This document shows, piece after piece, positions 34,351 to 42,807 of a DNA stretch of 54,468 nucleotides. The stretch is from contig CAJUBL010000011.1 of assembly GCA_910584665.1 (NCBI GenBank), positions 1-54,468 of the forward strand, written 5' to 3'. Both the position numbers and the translations under genes were made by a program. The stretch is from an uncultured Muribaculaceae bacterium. GTDB lineage: Bacteria; Bacteroidota; Bacteroidia; Bacteroidales; Muribaculaceae. The notes below the pieces were generated by a model that was given only the letters and a program-made list of their open reading frames with translations, did no database searches and was not told the origin of the DNA. Within the stretch, counting starts at the first letter, position 1, and every line of letters begins with the position of its first letter.

Positions 34351-35486
34351 AGTCCCATCTCCTTTCTGAACCTGACGGCAGCGTTTGAGCCACCGAATCC
34401 CGACATCATCTTGATAAATTCATGCCGTGTTGTCAATGTGTTTCCGGTCACTATATTCAACTGGCGGGATACGCCATGTCTTTCATATCCGAGTGTCCTG
34501 ATAACTGTATCGTTGTCAAGGCTTTTCATTGATAATATGCATTCGAGTATCCCGGCGGCTCCAAGAGTGTGCCCGAGATATCCCTTGTAGGCATTTACGG
34601 GTACTGATGTCAGTCCTGCCCGTTCGATTGCTATGGATTCCATCTCGTCGTTGTACAATGTCGCTGTGCCGTGGGCATTTATCATGGCCAGTTTTCGGAT
34701 ATCTGTATCTTTTAATACAGACATCAGGCAACGGTAGCTGCCCTCTCCCACCCTTGATGGTCCTGATATGTGATTGGCGTCATTGTGCATTGATCCAGCT
34801 TCGTAATACCAGTTCCCTGTTGTGGTGTCATCGGTAGCGGAGAGAATTATTGTGGCCGCCGCTTCACCGAGATTGAGCCCGGAACGGTCTGCGTCAAACG
34901 GTCGGCAGCGTTTGTCAGACAATGCTTTGAATGACTGGAATCCGGATACTGTAAATTTTGTCACACCGTCAATTCCGGTCACTACGATGTTGTCGTACTT
35001 ACCGGCTCTGAGCAGTCGTGCCGCGAGTATAATGGCAGACAGTCCGGATATGCATGCATTGGATACAACCACCGGTGTATTGGGATTGTCAAATCGGGAT
35101 GCTATGAAACGAGCCATTACCGGTATGTTGACTCGTTGATTGTCAATGCCTTCGATACTATGGTCGAGTATTTCGACATTTCCCTTTGCTGAGGATAGTA
35201 TAAAGAGAGTACGTGCTGATGTGAGATCAACCTGAGGACATTCTTCTGTTGCGCCCGAGATGGAGTGAATCGCCATTTTTTCCAATTTTGTGGCTGGCCC
35301 TTTCATATCCGTATCAGGAAGACCTGAGGTATTGACGGTCGAAGCCATAAAGTCCTCGGTTACACCTATTTCATTGTGGTCGTGGTGAGTGATACCGCTC
35401 TTACCGCATATGATATTTTCATACACGGTGTCAGTATCGAATCCCAGTCCACATGTAATATTTGTACCTTTTACCTCAATCATCAT
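34347..35486 (-). CDS. Beta-ketoacyl-ACP synthase, second complete enzyme
   Basis: A 379-residue condensing enzyme, shorter than usual. Catalytic residues are in place: Cys145 in SNACISG, His272 in NAHGTAT and His306 in KGYLGHT with Lys301. The short length comes from trimmed loops rather than a lost end. It is separate from the ketosynthase at 32222-33460 and has the half-size ketosynthase-like protein as its immediate downstream partner, so the two active enzymes may each have an inactive partner. It is likely to handle either the aryl starter or later chain lengths. Confidence 0.9.
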   Translation of the reverse strand: MMIEVKGTNITCGLGFDTDTVYENIICGKSGITHHDHNEIGVTEDFMASTVNTSGLPDTDMKGPATKLEKMAIHSISGATEECPQVDLTSARTLFILSSAKGNVEILDHSIEGIDNQRVNIPVMARFIASRFDNPNTPVVVSNACISGLSAIILAARLLRAGKYDNIVVTGIDGVTKFTVSGFQSFKALSDKRCRPFDADRSGLNLGEAAATIILSATDDTTTGNWYYEAGSMHNDANHISGPSRVGEGSYRCLMSVLKDTDIRKLAMINAHGTATLYNDEMESIAIERAGLTSVPVNAYKGYLGHTLGAAGILECILSMKSLDNDTVIRTLGYERHGVSRQLNIVTGNTLTTRHEFIKMMSGFGGSNAAVRFRKEMGL

Positions 35487-35489
35487 GAT

Positions 35490-35939
35490 TTACATTAGGT
35501 TGTGCTCGGTCTTCCACTTCTCGTAGAACGGCGGATTGTTCCAGACGAGCTGGTAACTCTTGTCAAGAAATACCTGGACTGAGTGTCCTGTGGCCATGAG
35601 TTCATCATCGGCCACGTTATATATCTTATAATCAAATATTATCTTAGCAGCATCAGTCGGCCGATACACTATATCTACCCTTACGGTCATGCCGTAGACG
35701 ATAGGGCGCTTGTAATGGAATTCAATGTCGACCAATGGGGCATAATATCCGTTGCCAAAGATGGTCAGGTAATCAATACCGAATTTTAGTCCGAATGCCT
35801 CGCGGGCATCCTCGAAGTATAACGGATATGATCCGTGCCACATGATATTCATTGAGTCTACCTCACTGAATCTCACCGTTATATTCTTTGATGCCTGTAG
35901 AACCGGCAGTTTGTTATTTTTAGACTGTTCTTTTTTCAT
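35490..35939 (-). CDS. Hotdog thioesterase (4-hydroxybenzoyl-CoA thioesterase type)
   Basis: A 149-residue hotdog protein. The family motif is VRFSEVDSMNIMWHGSYPLYFEDAREAF (about residues 23-50), with the catalytic-type Asp in EVDSMNIMWHG. It would cleave an acyl-ACP or acyl-CoA thioester, releasing the polyene or clearing stalled chains. It lies two bases after the dehydratase gene and three bases before the ketosynthase gene, inside the fully packed part of the cluster. A double role as acyl transferase helper cannot be ruled out from sequence. Confidence 0.86.
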   Translation of the reverse strand: MKKEQSKNNKLPVLQASKNITVRFSEVDSMNIMWHGSYPLYFEDAREAFGLKFGIDYLTIFGNGYYAPLVDIEFHYKRPIVYGMTVRVDIVYRPTDAAKIIFDYKIYNVADDELMATGHSVQVFLDKSYQLVWNNPPFYEKWKTEHNLM

Positions 35940-35941
35940 GA

Positions 35942-36379
35942 CTATCGGCGTGCATCAATGTCACTTAGTGCGATTTTCATTGTAGTGTGAGCTATCTCTG
36001 TGTCATTCAGCATGATGACCGCATCGACAAGTGTTATGCCGAATATTTCTTCTTTTACAGTGATCCTTGTTACGATGGTGTCTCCTGTTACAGGCCGTTG
36101 TGAAGTCCTGAAATCCTTTATTCCGCCAATGAACCCCAGTTTCACGCTGTTGCCGGACTGCATGTTGAGATATCCTATGCGAGCGGCGCAGGTCTGTGCG
36201 ATATTCTCGATCATACCTTCGGATGTGAGTTCTCCATTGTCGAGGAAAAGACAATCCGGGCTGATTGAGAAACAGCTTGCTGTTGTGGTCTGATCACATT
36301 CAAGCAATCTGTCGATCATCACCATTGGCGGTCGTTGTGGAATAATGCTGTATATATCTGTATCGATGCTGTTCATCAC
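35942..36379 (-). CDS. ApeP-like dehydratase (hotdog fold)
   Basis: A 145-residue hotdog protein related to FabZ and to the ApeP dehydratases of aryl polyene clusters. IPQRPPMVMIDRLLE near the N-terminus takes the place of the FabZ HR-P-M-L-xD segment, with the His replaced. LTSEGMIENIAQTCAARIGY supplies the acidic E and the AQ motif. It should dehydrate 3-hydroxyacyl-ACP together with the second dehydratase at 30830-31198. It overlaps the acyltransferase gene by four bases (ATGA). Confidence 0.82.
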   Translation of the reverse strand: MMNSIDTDIYSIIPQRPPMVMIDRLLECDQTTTASCFSISPDCLFLDNGELTSEGMIENIAQTCAARIGYLNMQSGNSVKLGFIGGIKDFRTSQRPVTGDTIVTRITVKEEIFGITLVDAVIMLNDTEIAHTTMKIALSDIDARR

Positions 36380-37296
36380 GTTTGTGTTTGTGTTTCGTTC
36401 CAGAAGTCAAAGTAATTGAACCATTGATGTGGATATCGGTATATTACATCTTCAAAAGCCTGTGCAAACCTGCATCCCATCACATTCATTCTGTCACGTC
36501 GCCCTAACGCTGACTGTTCTTCGGTTGTCAGTCTGATCGGTCTGACAATCAGTCTATAACGTTTCACGCCTTCTTTCATCATAAAGATTGCAACAGCGGC
36601 GACATTCCGCTGTACGGCTGTTGCAAACGGACCAAGCGGAAACCGGGTCTCTGTACCGAGGAATGTTGTGGAAAATGTTTTCTGTGAACCGATTATGCGG
36701 TCGGCGGGCATACCTACTATATTGCCATTGGCGAGAGCCGCATTCATGGCAAACAGGTGATCAAGAGTATCGTCGACTTTAATCATCTCGATATTATGCT
36801 TTTCAAGCAATCGTCGTCTGTTTTCCATAACTGTCGGGCTTTCACCGGCATAGACCAGCGCTGACAGTTTCTTCCGAGTTGATCCCAGTGAATATCCCAC
36901 AAGTTCGGAGTTACCTATATGGGAACTCAGCAATATGAAACCTTCAGGTTTATCTTCCAGAGATAGAAATGCCTCATTCCCTTCAAGTTCGAAACTGAAC
37001 TGTCGGCCGCCATATGCTGCGAACTTGTCTATTACGGTCTGCATCATCCGGTAATGGTTTAACCATACCGCGTACCAGAGTTTTACTCCCCTGAGTCTGA
37101 ATCTGTTCCTGAAATAGTATGCTATATGCCTGATAGGCTGCCGTTTAAACAGCATCCACAGAGGCAGGACAAATATACCGGCAAAATAATACATGGCACG
37201 TAACGGTATTATCCGCAACATCCTTATGAGTGAGCGATGCATCCATACGGTGCCGGATGTGGTGCCTTGCCATTGATGTCTTGTTTCGGTAGACAC
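36376..37296 (-). CDS. LpxL/HtrB-family acyltransferase
   Basis: A 306-residue membrane-associated acyltransferase of the lipid A late-acyltransferase family. One hydrophobic helix near the N-terminus (about 29-48) anchors it. The HX4E motif is LSSHIGNSELVG (about residues 125-136). The rest follows the family order with PADRIIG and an aromatic C-terminus. In aryl polyene clusters a similar enzyme couples the polyene chain to a lipid. It differs in family from the PlsC-type acyltransferase at 28807-30048, so two distinct acyl transfers are likely. Confidence 0.84.
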   Translation of the reverse strand: MSTETRHQWQGTTSGTVWMHRSLIRMLRIIPLRAMYYFAGIFVLPLWMLFKRQPIRHIAYYFRNRFRLRGVKLWYAVWLNHYRMMQTVIDKFAAYGGRQFSFELEGNEAFLSLEDKPEGFILLSSHIGNSELVGYSLGSTRKKLSALVYAGESPTVMENRRRLLEKHNIEMIKVDDTLDHLFAMNAALANGNIVGMPADRIIGSQKTFSTTFLGTETRFPLGPFATAVQRNVAAVAIFMMKEGVKRYRLIVRPIRLTTEEQSALGRRDRMNVMGCRFAQAFEDVIYRYPHQWFNYFDFWNETQTQT

Positions 37297-37324
37297 GAAG
37301 GGTTGATGCTTTGGGTATCTGTAT

Positions 37325-37564
37325 TCAGACGTTACGCTCTATGTAGTCACAGAAGTCGCTGAGTGTTACTACTCCAGCCATTTCCTCGGGCTTTATCTTG
37401 AACCCGAAGTTACGTTCCACAATCACAACGATGTCAACAAAGTCAAGACTGTCGATACCCAGATCATCCTTGAGCTTTGCCTCTGGTTTAATGACAGCTT
37501 CATCCACTTCGAGATCGTCGATGAGGAACGCTTTTACTTTTTCTTCTATTTCTTCTCTTTTCAT
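37325..37564 (-). CDS. Acyl carrier protein (second)
   Basis: A 79-residue acidic helical carrier with the phosphopantetheine serine Ser39 in GIDSLDFVD. It is closer to the canonical DSL context than the other carrier of the cluster. It lies between the methyltransferase and LpxL-type acyltransferase genes, which may mean it carries the substrate of one of them. Both carriers need a phosphopantetheinyl transferase encoded elsewhere. Confidence 0.94.
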   Translation of the reverse strand: MKREEIEEKVKAFLIDDLEVDEAVIKPEAKLKDDLGIDSLDFVDIVVIVERNFGFKIKPEEMAGVVTLSDFCDYIERNV

Positions 37565-37625
37565 ATTGTTATATTGTAATTATGTGATCTTAATCGGTTT
37601 TGCGTCTATTTTGATGTGGCTTTTC

Positions 37626-38726
37626 TCATTCGCCGAGACAGCATGTTATTATGCTGTGTCCCTGGCCTAAGTTATCATGTATCTCTTCGATTATCAGGCC
37701 CGCCTGTGTGATAAGGCGTGTCATGTCGTCGGTGTTGTACATCTTGCTGTTGCCGTTGGCTATTGCCGTGAAGTATACACTTGTAAGTGTGAGACACAGT
37801 GCGGCCGGCTCAAATCGCTGTCTGTCCCAGAGGGTCTCCATTATGTACAGTCGTGAGTCTCTGGTCATTGTTCTGGCGGCGCGTGACAATATGCTCACAA
37901 TCTCTTCTTCACCAAAGCAGTCCAGGAACTGGCTCATCCAGATGGCGTCCCATTGACGGTCGGTAGGGAACGGAGCGTCTGCGTCAAGCAGATTCATTCC
38001 GTACCCGCGTATACGGTCAGATCCGTCAGTGCCGGCGGTAGCTTTTCTCATGAGTTCGAGTTGTTGCGGGAGGTCTACAATTGTGACTTCTACATTCTTA
38101 TTATATGATACGCATCGTGTCGCCCATCTGCCGGTGTTGCCGCCAACGTCAAGCAGGTTGGCCGTCGGGCGGCTGAATACAATCCCGAGTGCCTGATCGA
38201 ATGAACCATCACTATAGAAGTGGTCAAAACCGAACCAGCTGTGCTGTACATGTTCGGGTAGTTGGGACAGACCTTCGTAGACTGTAGACCAGTCGCCAAA
38301 ATGTCTGAGTCCGGATGGTTTGCCTTCTTCAAGAGCTTTGTCGAGTAAAAAAAGACCCTCGTAATTTACGTCATGGTTGAATGCCATGTTCACTCTCGTA
38401 CGCGGGTCGTTGATGAGGAACCATCCGGCTTTGGTAATGCTGAATTTTTCCGATTCAGGATCAACGATGACTGTACCTATTGACAATGAGGCTTCAAGCA
38501 GGATTTTGGCTGCATATATACTTAAATTGCATTTCGACGCGACTTCGTTGATCGTCAGTCCGTTATCGCTGTCGCGTAATGCATCGAGGACTCCTTTGCC
38601 GACCATGATGCGTGATACCTGGAAAACCATGGGTGAGAACGCAATGTATTCTGCAAGACGCTGGGCGTCACGTGCCGAAAGCTGTTCACGGGTGTATATT
38701 TTCTGCAATGCAGGTGATAAGTGCAT
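37626..38726 (-). CDS. SAM-dependent methyltransferase with winged-helix N-terminus
   Basis: A 366-residue protein built like the class I O-methyltransferases of the acetylserotonin type. A dimerisation/winged-helix region (about residues 25-110) precedes a SAM-binding core, LLDVGGNTGR at 191-200. In O-methyltransferases the next landmark is a catalytic His in LHDW. Here the aligned stretch reads MSQFLDCFGEEE (264-275) and the His is missing. The enzyme may therefore methylate carbon, or use another base. The likely target is the aromatic ring or the polyene. It follows the ketoreductase gene by 23 bases. Confidence 0.83.
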   Translation of the reverse strand: MHLSPALQKIYTREQLSARDAQRLAEYIAFSPMVFQVSRIMVGKGVLDALRDSDNGLTINEVASKCNLSIYAAKILLEASLSIGTVIVDPESEKFSITKAGWFLINDPRTRVNMAFNHDVNYEGLFLLDKALEEGKPSGLRHFGDWSTVYEGLSQLPEHVQHSWFGFDHFYSDGSFDQALGIVFSRPTANLLDVGGNTGRWATRCVSYNKNVEVTIVDLPQQLELMRKATAGTDGSDRIRGYGMNLLDADAPFPTDRQWDAIWMSQFLDCFGEEEIVSILSRAARTMTRDSRLYIMETLWDRQRFEPAALCLTLTSVYFTAIANGNSKMYNTDDMTRLITQAGLIIEEIHDNLGQGHSIITCCLGE

Positions 38727-38749
38727 TTTTAACTGATTGTTAGGTGATT

Positions 38750-39481
38750 TTAAGTATAGAGTCCGCCGTTGATCGATATTACTTCTCCGGTAATGTATGA
38801 GGAATTATCGGAGGCGATAAATCCTACAAGTGAGGCGACCTCTTCGGGTTTTCCGAATCGTCCGGCCGGCACCATTTTCTTCAAGTCGTTGACCGGCAGT
38901 TCGCTCGTCATGTCGGTTTCGATGAAGCCGGGCGCGATGGCGTTTACGGTCACGCGTCGGGGAGCAACCTCCTGTGCCAAGGCTTTTGTTGCGCCTATGA
39001 CGGCGGCCTTGGCTGCGGAGTAGTTGACTTGTCCGGGCAGACCTTTGATGCCTGACAATGAGGTCATATTGATGATACGTCCGTGGCGGCGTGTCATCAT
39101 GTTCTTTAGAAGTCGGCGCGTAAGGTAAAAAAAGCCGTTTAGGGTGACGTCAAGGACTTTATGCCATTGTTCATTCTGCATAAAGATCATCAGTGCGTCC
39201 TGACGTATGCCTGCGTTGTTGACAAGGACGTCTACGTAGTCGTCAGGGTGATTGTTTTCCCAATTTCCAATGGCAGTTTCTATGGCTTCCGGGTCACTGA
39301 CATCAAACTGAAGCAGTTCGGCTTCACCTCCCGTTCCGATGATCTGGTCGGCGACAGCCTGTGCGGCGTCAGTGCGAGACTGGTAATTGATAATTACCGG
39401 AAATCCCTGTGATGCGAGCTGTATGGCAATTGCGCGGCCAAGTCCGCGTGAGGCACCGGTTACGAGTGCATATCTCTTCAT
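38750..39481 (-). CDS. 3-oxoacyl-ACP reductase (FabG-like SDR)
   Basis: A 243-residue short-chain dehydrogenase. The cofactor motif is TGASRGLG near the N-terminus, NNAG follows, and the catalytic Ser-Tyr-Lys set is visible (SLSG, then YSAAK). It reduces the beta-ketoacyl-ACP made by the cluster ketosynthases. The frame also offers a TTG three codons upstream (39490) that would overlap the ammonia-lyase stop. I chose the ATG at 39481 because it begins right before the conserved fold and six bases after the upstream gene ends. Confidence 0.9.
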   Translation of the reverse strand: MKRYALVTGASRGLGRAIAIQLASQGFPVIINYQSRTDAAQAVADQIIGTGGEAELLQFDVSDPEAIETAIGNWENNHPDDYVDVLVNNAGIRQDALMIFMQNEQWHKVLDVTLNGFFYLTRRLLKNMMTRRHGRIINMTSLSGIKGLPGQVNYSAAKAAVIGATKALAQEVAPRRVTVNAIAPGFIETDMTSELPVNDLKKMVPAGRFGKPEEVASLVGFIASDNSSYITGEVISINGGLYT

Positions 39482-39486
39482 GTCGG

Positions 39487-40998
39487 TCAATCGATTTTGA
39501 AATTTCTGAGCATATTGCCGACCGCCTCGATTTCTTTATAGAAAGGTTTGTCGTCAATTCGTGTTCCTATAATATGTCGTACCGCATCGTAGGCTTTGCG
39601 TGTGGCCGGAGCCAGTTTACCTGATATTTCAAGACAGTCTGTAGCCTGTGCAAGAGCAATGAAGTGAATCGCCATAACCTGACAGGCGTTGATTATAACC
39701 TGTCGGGTAAGTAATGCCGTGTTTGTACCCATAGAGACAATATCCTGATTGTCATTGTTGTTTGGTATGCTGTGTACATAGTTTGGCATTGCGAGAGTCT
39801 GGCATTCGGCTGTTGTTGATGTTGCGGTGAACTGGCAGGCCTGCATTCCGTAGTTAAGGCCAAGTGTCCCGATATTAAGGAATGGGGGCAGAATGCCGTT
39901 GATCCGGTCGTGGAAAAGGTAGTTGAGCTGTCGCTCTGCAGTCATCACGAGGCGTACGATCGCAATTTTTACTTTATCTTCCTCGAGCGAAATATAATCA
40001 CCGTGGAAGTTTCCGCCGTGGTATACATTGCGTGTCTCGGGATCAACAATGGGATTGTCTGAGGCGGAATTCAGTTCTTCTTCGATTACCCGTCGGGAGT
40101 TGTCGAGAGTTTCTTTAATAGGTCCGAGAATCTGAGGCACACAACGCAGTGAGTAATATGCCTGTACTTTGTGTTCGAATGTGGATTCGTCTGAATGGCC
40201 ATTGTCGTAAAGCTCGTGTTCACGTTTCACGAGACATCCTGATCCTTTTGAGAGACGTCTCATTTCGGAAGCTATCCAGATCTGGCCGGCATGGCGTCGG
40301 TACTCATTGAGAGGGGCTGACATCAGGTCGTCATAGCTTCCGGCTATCTCATTCATCCACAGAGCCGAGAGTGTCGCCAGCCGTAGTAACTGTTCAGCGA
40401 GATACTGGTTGACAATGCTTATTCCGGTCATTACCGAGGTGCCGTTGGTGGCTGAGAGACCTTCGCGTATGTGCATGGTTACCGGAGACAGACCGGTTTC
40501 TTCCATTACTCTGGATGTCGGTTGCCACGAACCGTTATAGTATACCTCACCTTCGCCTATCAATGTCAGGGCTATGTGGGCCAGCTGGACAAGATCGCCG
40601 CTGGCGCCTACGCTGCCGTGACGCGGTATGAACGGGTATATGTTACGGTTAATGAATTCCTTGAGCAGGCTGACAATAGAACGGTGTACGCCCGACTTTC
40701 CCTGAATGAATACACCTACGCGGGCTATCATGGCGGCTTTGATGTCAATCAGAGAGAGGGGTTCGCCGGCTCCGGTTGAGTGGCTGCGTATTATGTTGTA
40801 TTGGAGATCTGTCAGAAATTCGTCGGCGACTCGCCATTGGGCCATCGGACCGAAGCCGGTATTGATGCCGTAGATTACTTTGTCACCCGCAAATTCTTTC
40901 AGGAACTCATAGCAACGGTCAATACGTTCCATATCGGCTTTGTCGATAGAGAATGGAGCATCTTTATATAGAATGTCGTATGCGTAATCTAAAGTCAT
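39487..40998 (-). CDS. Tyrosine ammonia-lyase (FjTAL-like)
   Basis: A 503-residue aromatic amino acid lyase. It removes ammonia from an aromatic amino acid to give 4-coumarate (from Tyr) or cinnamate (from Phe). The MIO prosthetic group forms from Ala132-Ser133-Gly134 in GASGDLVQLAH. The catalytic Tyr is in VIYGINTGFGPMA. The selectivity stretch LQYNIIRSHSTG (about 65-76) closely follows the one I recall for the flexirubin-pathway lyase FjTAL of Flavobacterium johnsoniae. The SH pair would otherwise suggest histidine, but the overall match and the context favour tyrosine. It is the first gene of the cluster. Confidence 0.88.
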   Translation of the reverse strand: MTLDYAYDILYKDAPFSIDKADMERIDRCYEFLKEFAGDKVIYGINTGFGPMAQWRVADEFLTDLQYNIIRSHSTGAGEPLSLIDIKAAMIARVGVFIQGKSGVHRSIVSLLKEFINRNIYPFIPRHGSVGASGDLVQLAHIALTLIGEGEVYYNGSWQPTSRVMEETGLSPVTMHIREGLSATNGTSVMTGISIVNQYLAEQLLRLATLSALWMNEIAGSYDDLMSAPLNEYRRHAGQIWIASEMRRLSKGSGCLVKREHELYDNGHSDESTFEHKVQAYYSLRCVPQILGPIKETLDNSRRVIEEELNSASDNPIVDPETRNVYHGGNFHGDYISLEEDKVKIAIVRLVMTAERQLNYLFHDRINGILPPFLNIGTLGLNYGMQACQFTATSTTAECQTLAMPNYVHSIPNNNDNQDIVSMGTNTALLTRQVIINACQVMAIHFIALAQATDCLEISGKLAPATRKAYDAVRHIIGTRIDDKPFYKEIEAVGNMLRNFKID

Positions 40999-41036
40999 TT
41001 TGTGGTAAATTGGTCAACAAATCTTGCTTTAATGTG

Positions 41037-41064
41037 CAAAGGTACTAATTTTTCGGTATATCAA
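41037..41064 (-). promoter_or_regulatory. Promoter of the biosynthetic cluster
   Basis: On the minus strand TACCTTTG (41044-41037), an exact -7 box 38 bases before the ammonia-lyase ATG. A TTG lies 17 bases upstream (41064-41062) and another 22 bases upstream (41069-41067), both slightly off the usual 19-20 spacing. Confidence 0.62.
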
Positions 41065-41146
41065 CCCAATGATACTTTAATTTTAACAGGGCACTGAATT
41101 TATCCTGTTCATGCAGCTGATTTCAGGTGTTTTCCGGTTCATGCCG

Positions 41147-42103
41147 TTATAGCGATGAGCGCTGGAGACGAATCAGTTGTCGGCCGGATCTGTCGGCCAG
41201 TATGGCCTGGTCGGGTGACGGTACCTCGGCTTGTTCGGTTTGTTCAAGGGCTACAAGAAGGGCTGTCTCTATAGCGGTATTGGGACATGCCATACGTGTT
41301 ACCGCCATATTCAGAAACTGTACAGACCGATCTGTATCGGGGCTCTGATATATGTCGCCGTTGAACAGATTACAGCCGGTGTTACCGTGTACGGTCTGTT
41401 CGAGCAGGTCTATGACTATGGTAGGCTGTTCGCTATCAATAGTCGAGCCGTTTATTTCGACTACATTCCACATGCCGTTGAGATCGGAAAGCTGATGCCG
41501 TTTAAGTGTGGCTACCGTGCGGTCGTTGGAGTCGCGCAGGTCGAGGTATTCCTCAACGCCTCGTGAGGTTATGTAGAAGTGCGATGCCACATTCCAGACT
41601 GCGGTGATATAGTCGGCCCACGGTATATTGTCACAGAGATTAAGCGTAGATATAATATTATTGAATGCCAGTTTGTTGAAAGAAGAAATACTGAAGTCTC
41701 CGTTGAAATAACTGCAGCCGTTGTAGGCATAGAACCGGTTGGTATTTTCATCGAATGTGAGCGAGGGTCGCTTGTCGTCACCTGTAACAGTTATGCCAGC
41801 CACGATATCAAATATCCATTCTCCGGCAAGTTGTTTGGCTATAGAGATGCTGTCGTCCTGTGTAAACGGACGTATTGTCACGGTGTTTGCCGATGTTGCA
41901 CGGGAACCGGCGGTCGTATTATTTCTGTGTTTGCGCTTGCCTCGGAATTTTTCGTTATTTTTTTTATCGGTAGCCTTAGCTGTGTTCTGCCGTGCGGTTT
42001 CTGCAGATGACTTGTTTGAACCGGAAATGGATCTGATTGCTGAACAGGATGTGGTGAGCAGCGTCGTGACTATGATGGCAGGTATGAATGATTTCAGATT
42101 CAT
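41147..42103 (-). CDS. Lipoprotein with two META-type domains
   Basis: A 318-residue exported protein. The lipobox is LLTTSC (Cys at residue 20), so it is an acylated lipoprotein. A disordered, Lys/Asn-rich linker (about 30-85) precedes two similar beta-rich META/HslJ-like domains. Each has a short Asn-Gly-Cys motif (YAYNGCSYFNG and HGNTGCNLFNG) and a later W-type strand. META domains are found in stress-related envelope proteins such as HslJ. It is not part of the aryl polyene operon, although it lies just upstream of its promoter. Confidence 0.82.
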   Translation of the reverse strand: MNLKSFIPAIIVTTLLTTSCSAIRSISGSNKSSAETARQNTAKATDKKNNEKFRGKRKHRNNTTAGSRATSANTVTIRPFTQDDSISIAKQLAGEWIFDIVAGITVTGDDKRPSLTFDENTNRFYAYNGCSYFNGDFSISSFNKLAFNNIISTLNLCDNIPWADYITAVWNVASHFYITSRGVEEYLDLRDSNDRTVATLKRHQLSDLNGMWNVVEINGSTIDSEQPTIVIDLLEQTVHGNTGCNLFNGDIYQSPDTDRSVQFLNMAVTRMACPNTAIETALLVALEQTEQAEVPSPDQAILADRSGRQLIRLQRSSL

Positions 42104-42199
42104 TGAATAAATAGTTTGAGTTGTAGTGGTAATGATTGGAAAGAGTCGGCGTAATATAAAATTTTATGACGTCGGTGCGCTTGTTTAGGCAAAAGTACG

Positions 42200-42207
42200 T
42201 AATTTTG
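42200..42207 (+). promoter_or_regulatory. -7 box of the chromate transporter genes
   Basis: TAATTTTG, an exact TAnnTTTG match, 24 bases before the ATG at 42232. No clear TTTG lies at the expected distance. Confidence 0.45.
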
Positions 42208-42231
42208 CAGTCGTTTAAAAATTATGAGCCG

Positions 42232-42804
42232 ATGAATATTTATCTTCAGTTGTTTTTTACATTTCTTAAGATAGGTGCTTTTACATTCGGAGGCGGATGG
42301 GCCATGATATCGATAATCGAGAAAGAGATTGTTGACAAGAAGCATTGGCTTGAACGTCCGGAGTTTCTGGATCTGCTGGCAATAGCGCAGGCAGTCCCTG
42401 GGATACTGGCGGTGAATATATCTGTAGTGGTAGGCGACCGATTAAAGGGTATGAAGGGAAGTGTGGCGGCGGCGGCCGGTACGATTCTTCCTTCTTTTAT
42501 TATAATATTGGCGATTGCGATATTTCTTACTCCGGAACTGATAAAAAACAATGCGGTAATAAGTGCTATATTCAAAGGTATAAGACCGGCTGTTGTCGCA
42601 TTGATTATCGCACCGGTGCTTTCGTCGGCAAAGGCTGCGGGAATCACATGGAAGACAATTGTCATACCCGCAGGTGTCGCATTGCTTATTTTTTCGGGAT
42701 TGCCTGTCGTGTCCAATCCTATCATTTACATATTGTCGGGTGGTATAGCCGGTTATATTGTATTTACCCGTCGGGCTGTATCAGAGAAAAAAGAAAACAG
42801 ATAG
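42232..42804 (+). CDS. Chromate transporter-family half protein, first subunit
   Basis: A 190-residue membrane protein of the CHR family. The signature FGGGWAMI near the N-terminus, the conserved AIAQAVPGILAVN motif and five to six hydrophobic helices are visible. Full-length ChrA proteins contain two such halves in one chain; here each half is a separate gene, as in the short-chain CHR pairs. They may export chromate, but many members have other anion substrates. The start is the ATG at 42232, not the earlier in-frame codons. The second half follows three bases later. Confidence 0.88.
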   Translation: MNIYLQLFFTFLKIGAFTFGGGWAMISIIEKEIVDKKHWLERPEFLDLLAIAQAVPGILAVNISVVVGDRLKGMKGSVAAAAGTILPSFIIILAIAIFLTPELIKNNAVISAIFKGIRPAVVALIIAPVLSSAKAAGITWKTIVIPAGVALLIFSGLPVVSNPIIYILSGGIAGYIVFTRRAVSEKKENR

Positions 42805-42807
42805 ATT

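Larger units (their letters stand above)
24140..40998 (-). other. Aryl polyene/flexirubin-like biosynthetic gene cluster
   Basis: Nineteen leftward genes from the tyrosine ammonia-lyase at 40998 to the PaaK-like ligase at 24140. At least seven adjacent pairs overlap by four bases (ATGA). Enzymes present cover starter synthesis, activation, chain extension, ketoreduction, dehydration, methylation, acyl transfer, glycosyl transfer and oxidation. Aryl polyene clusters with the same core are known from Flavobacterium and from proteobacteria. darA/darB-type resorcinol genes, an MMPL exporter, a LolA-like carrier and a phosphopantetheinyl transferase are not seen in the window. The product is inferred, not demonstrated. 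Confidence 0.85.

Noticed and set aside
39487..40998. Histidine ammonia-lyase (hutH)
   Set aside because: The SH pair in the selectivity region is shared with HutH, but the surrounding sequence follows flexirubin-type tyrosine lyases and no hut genes are present.
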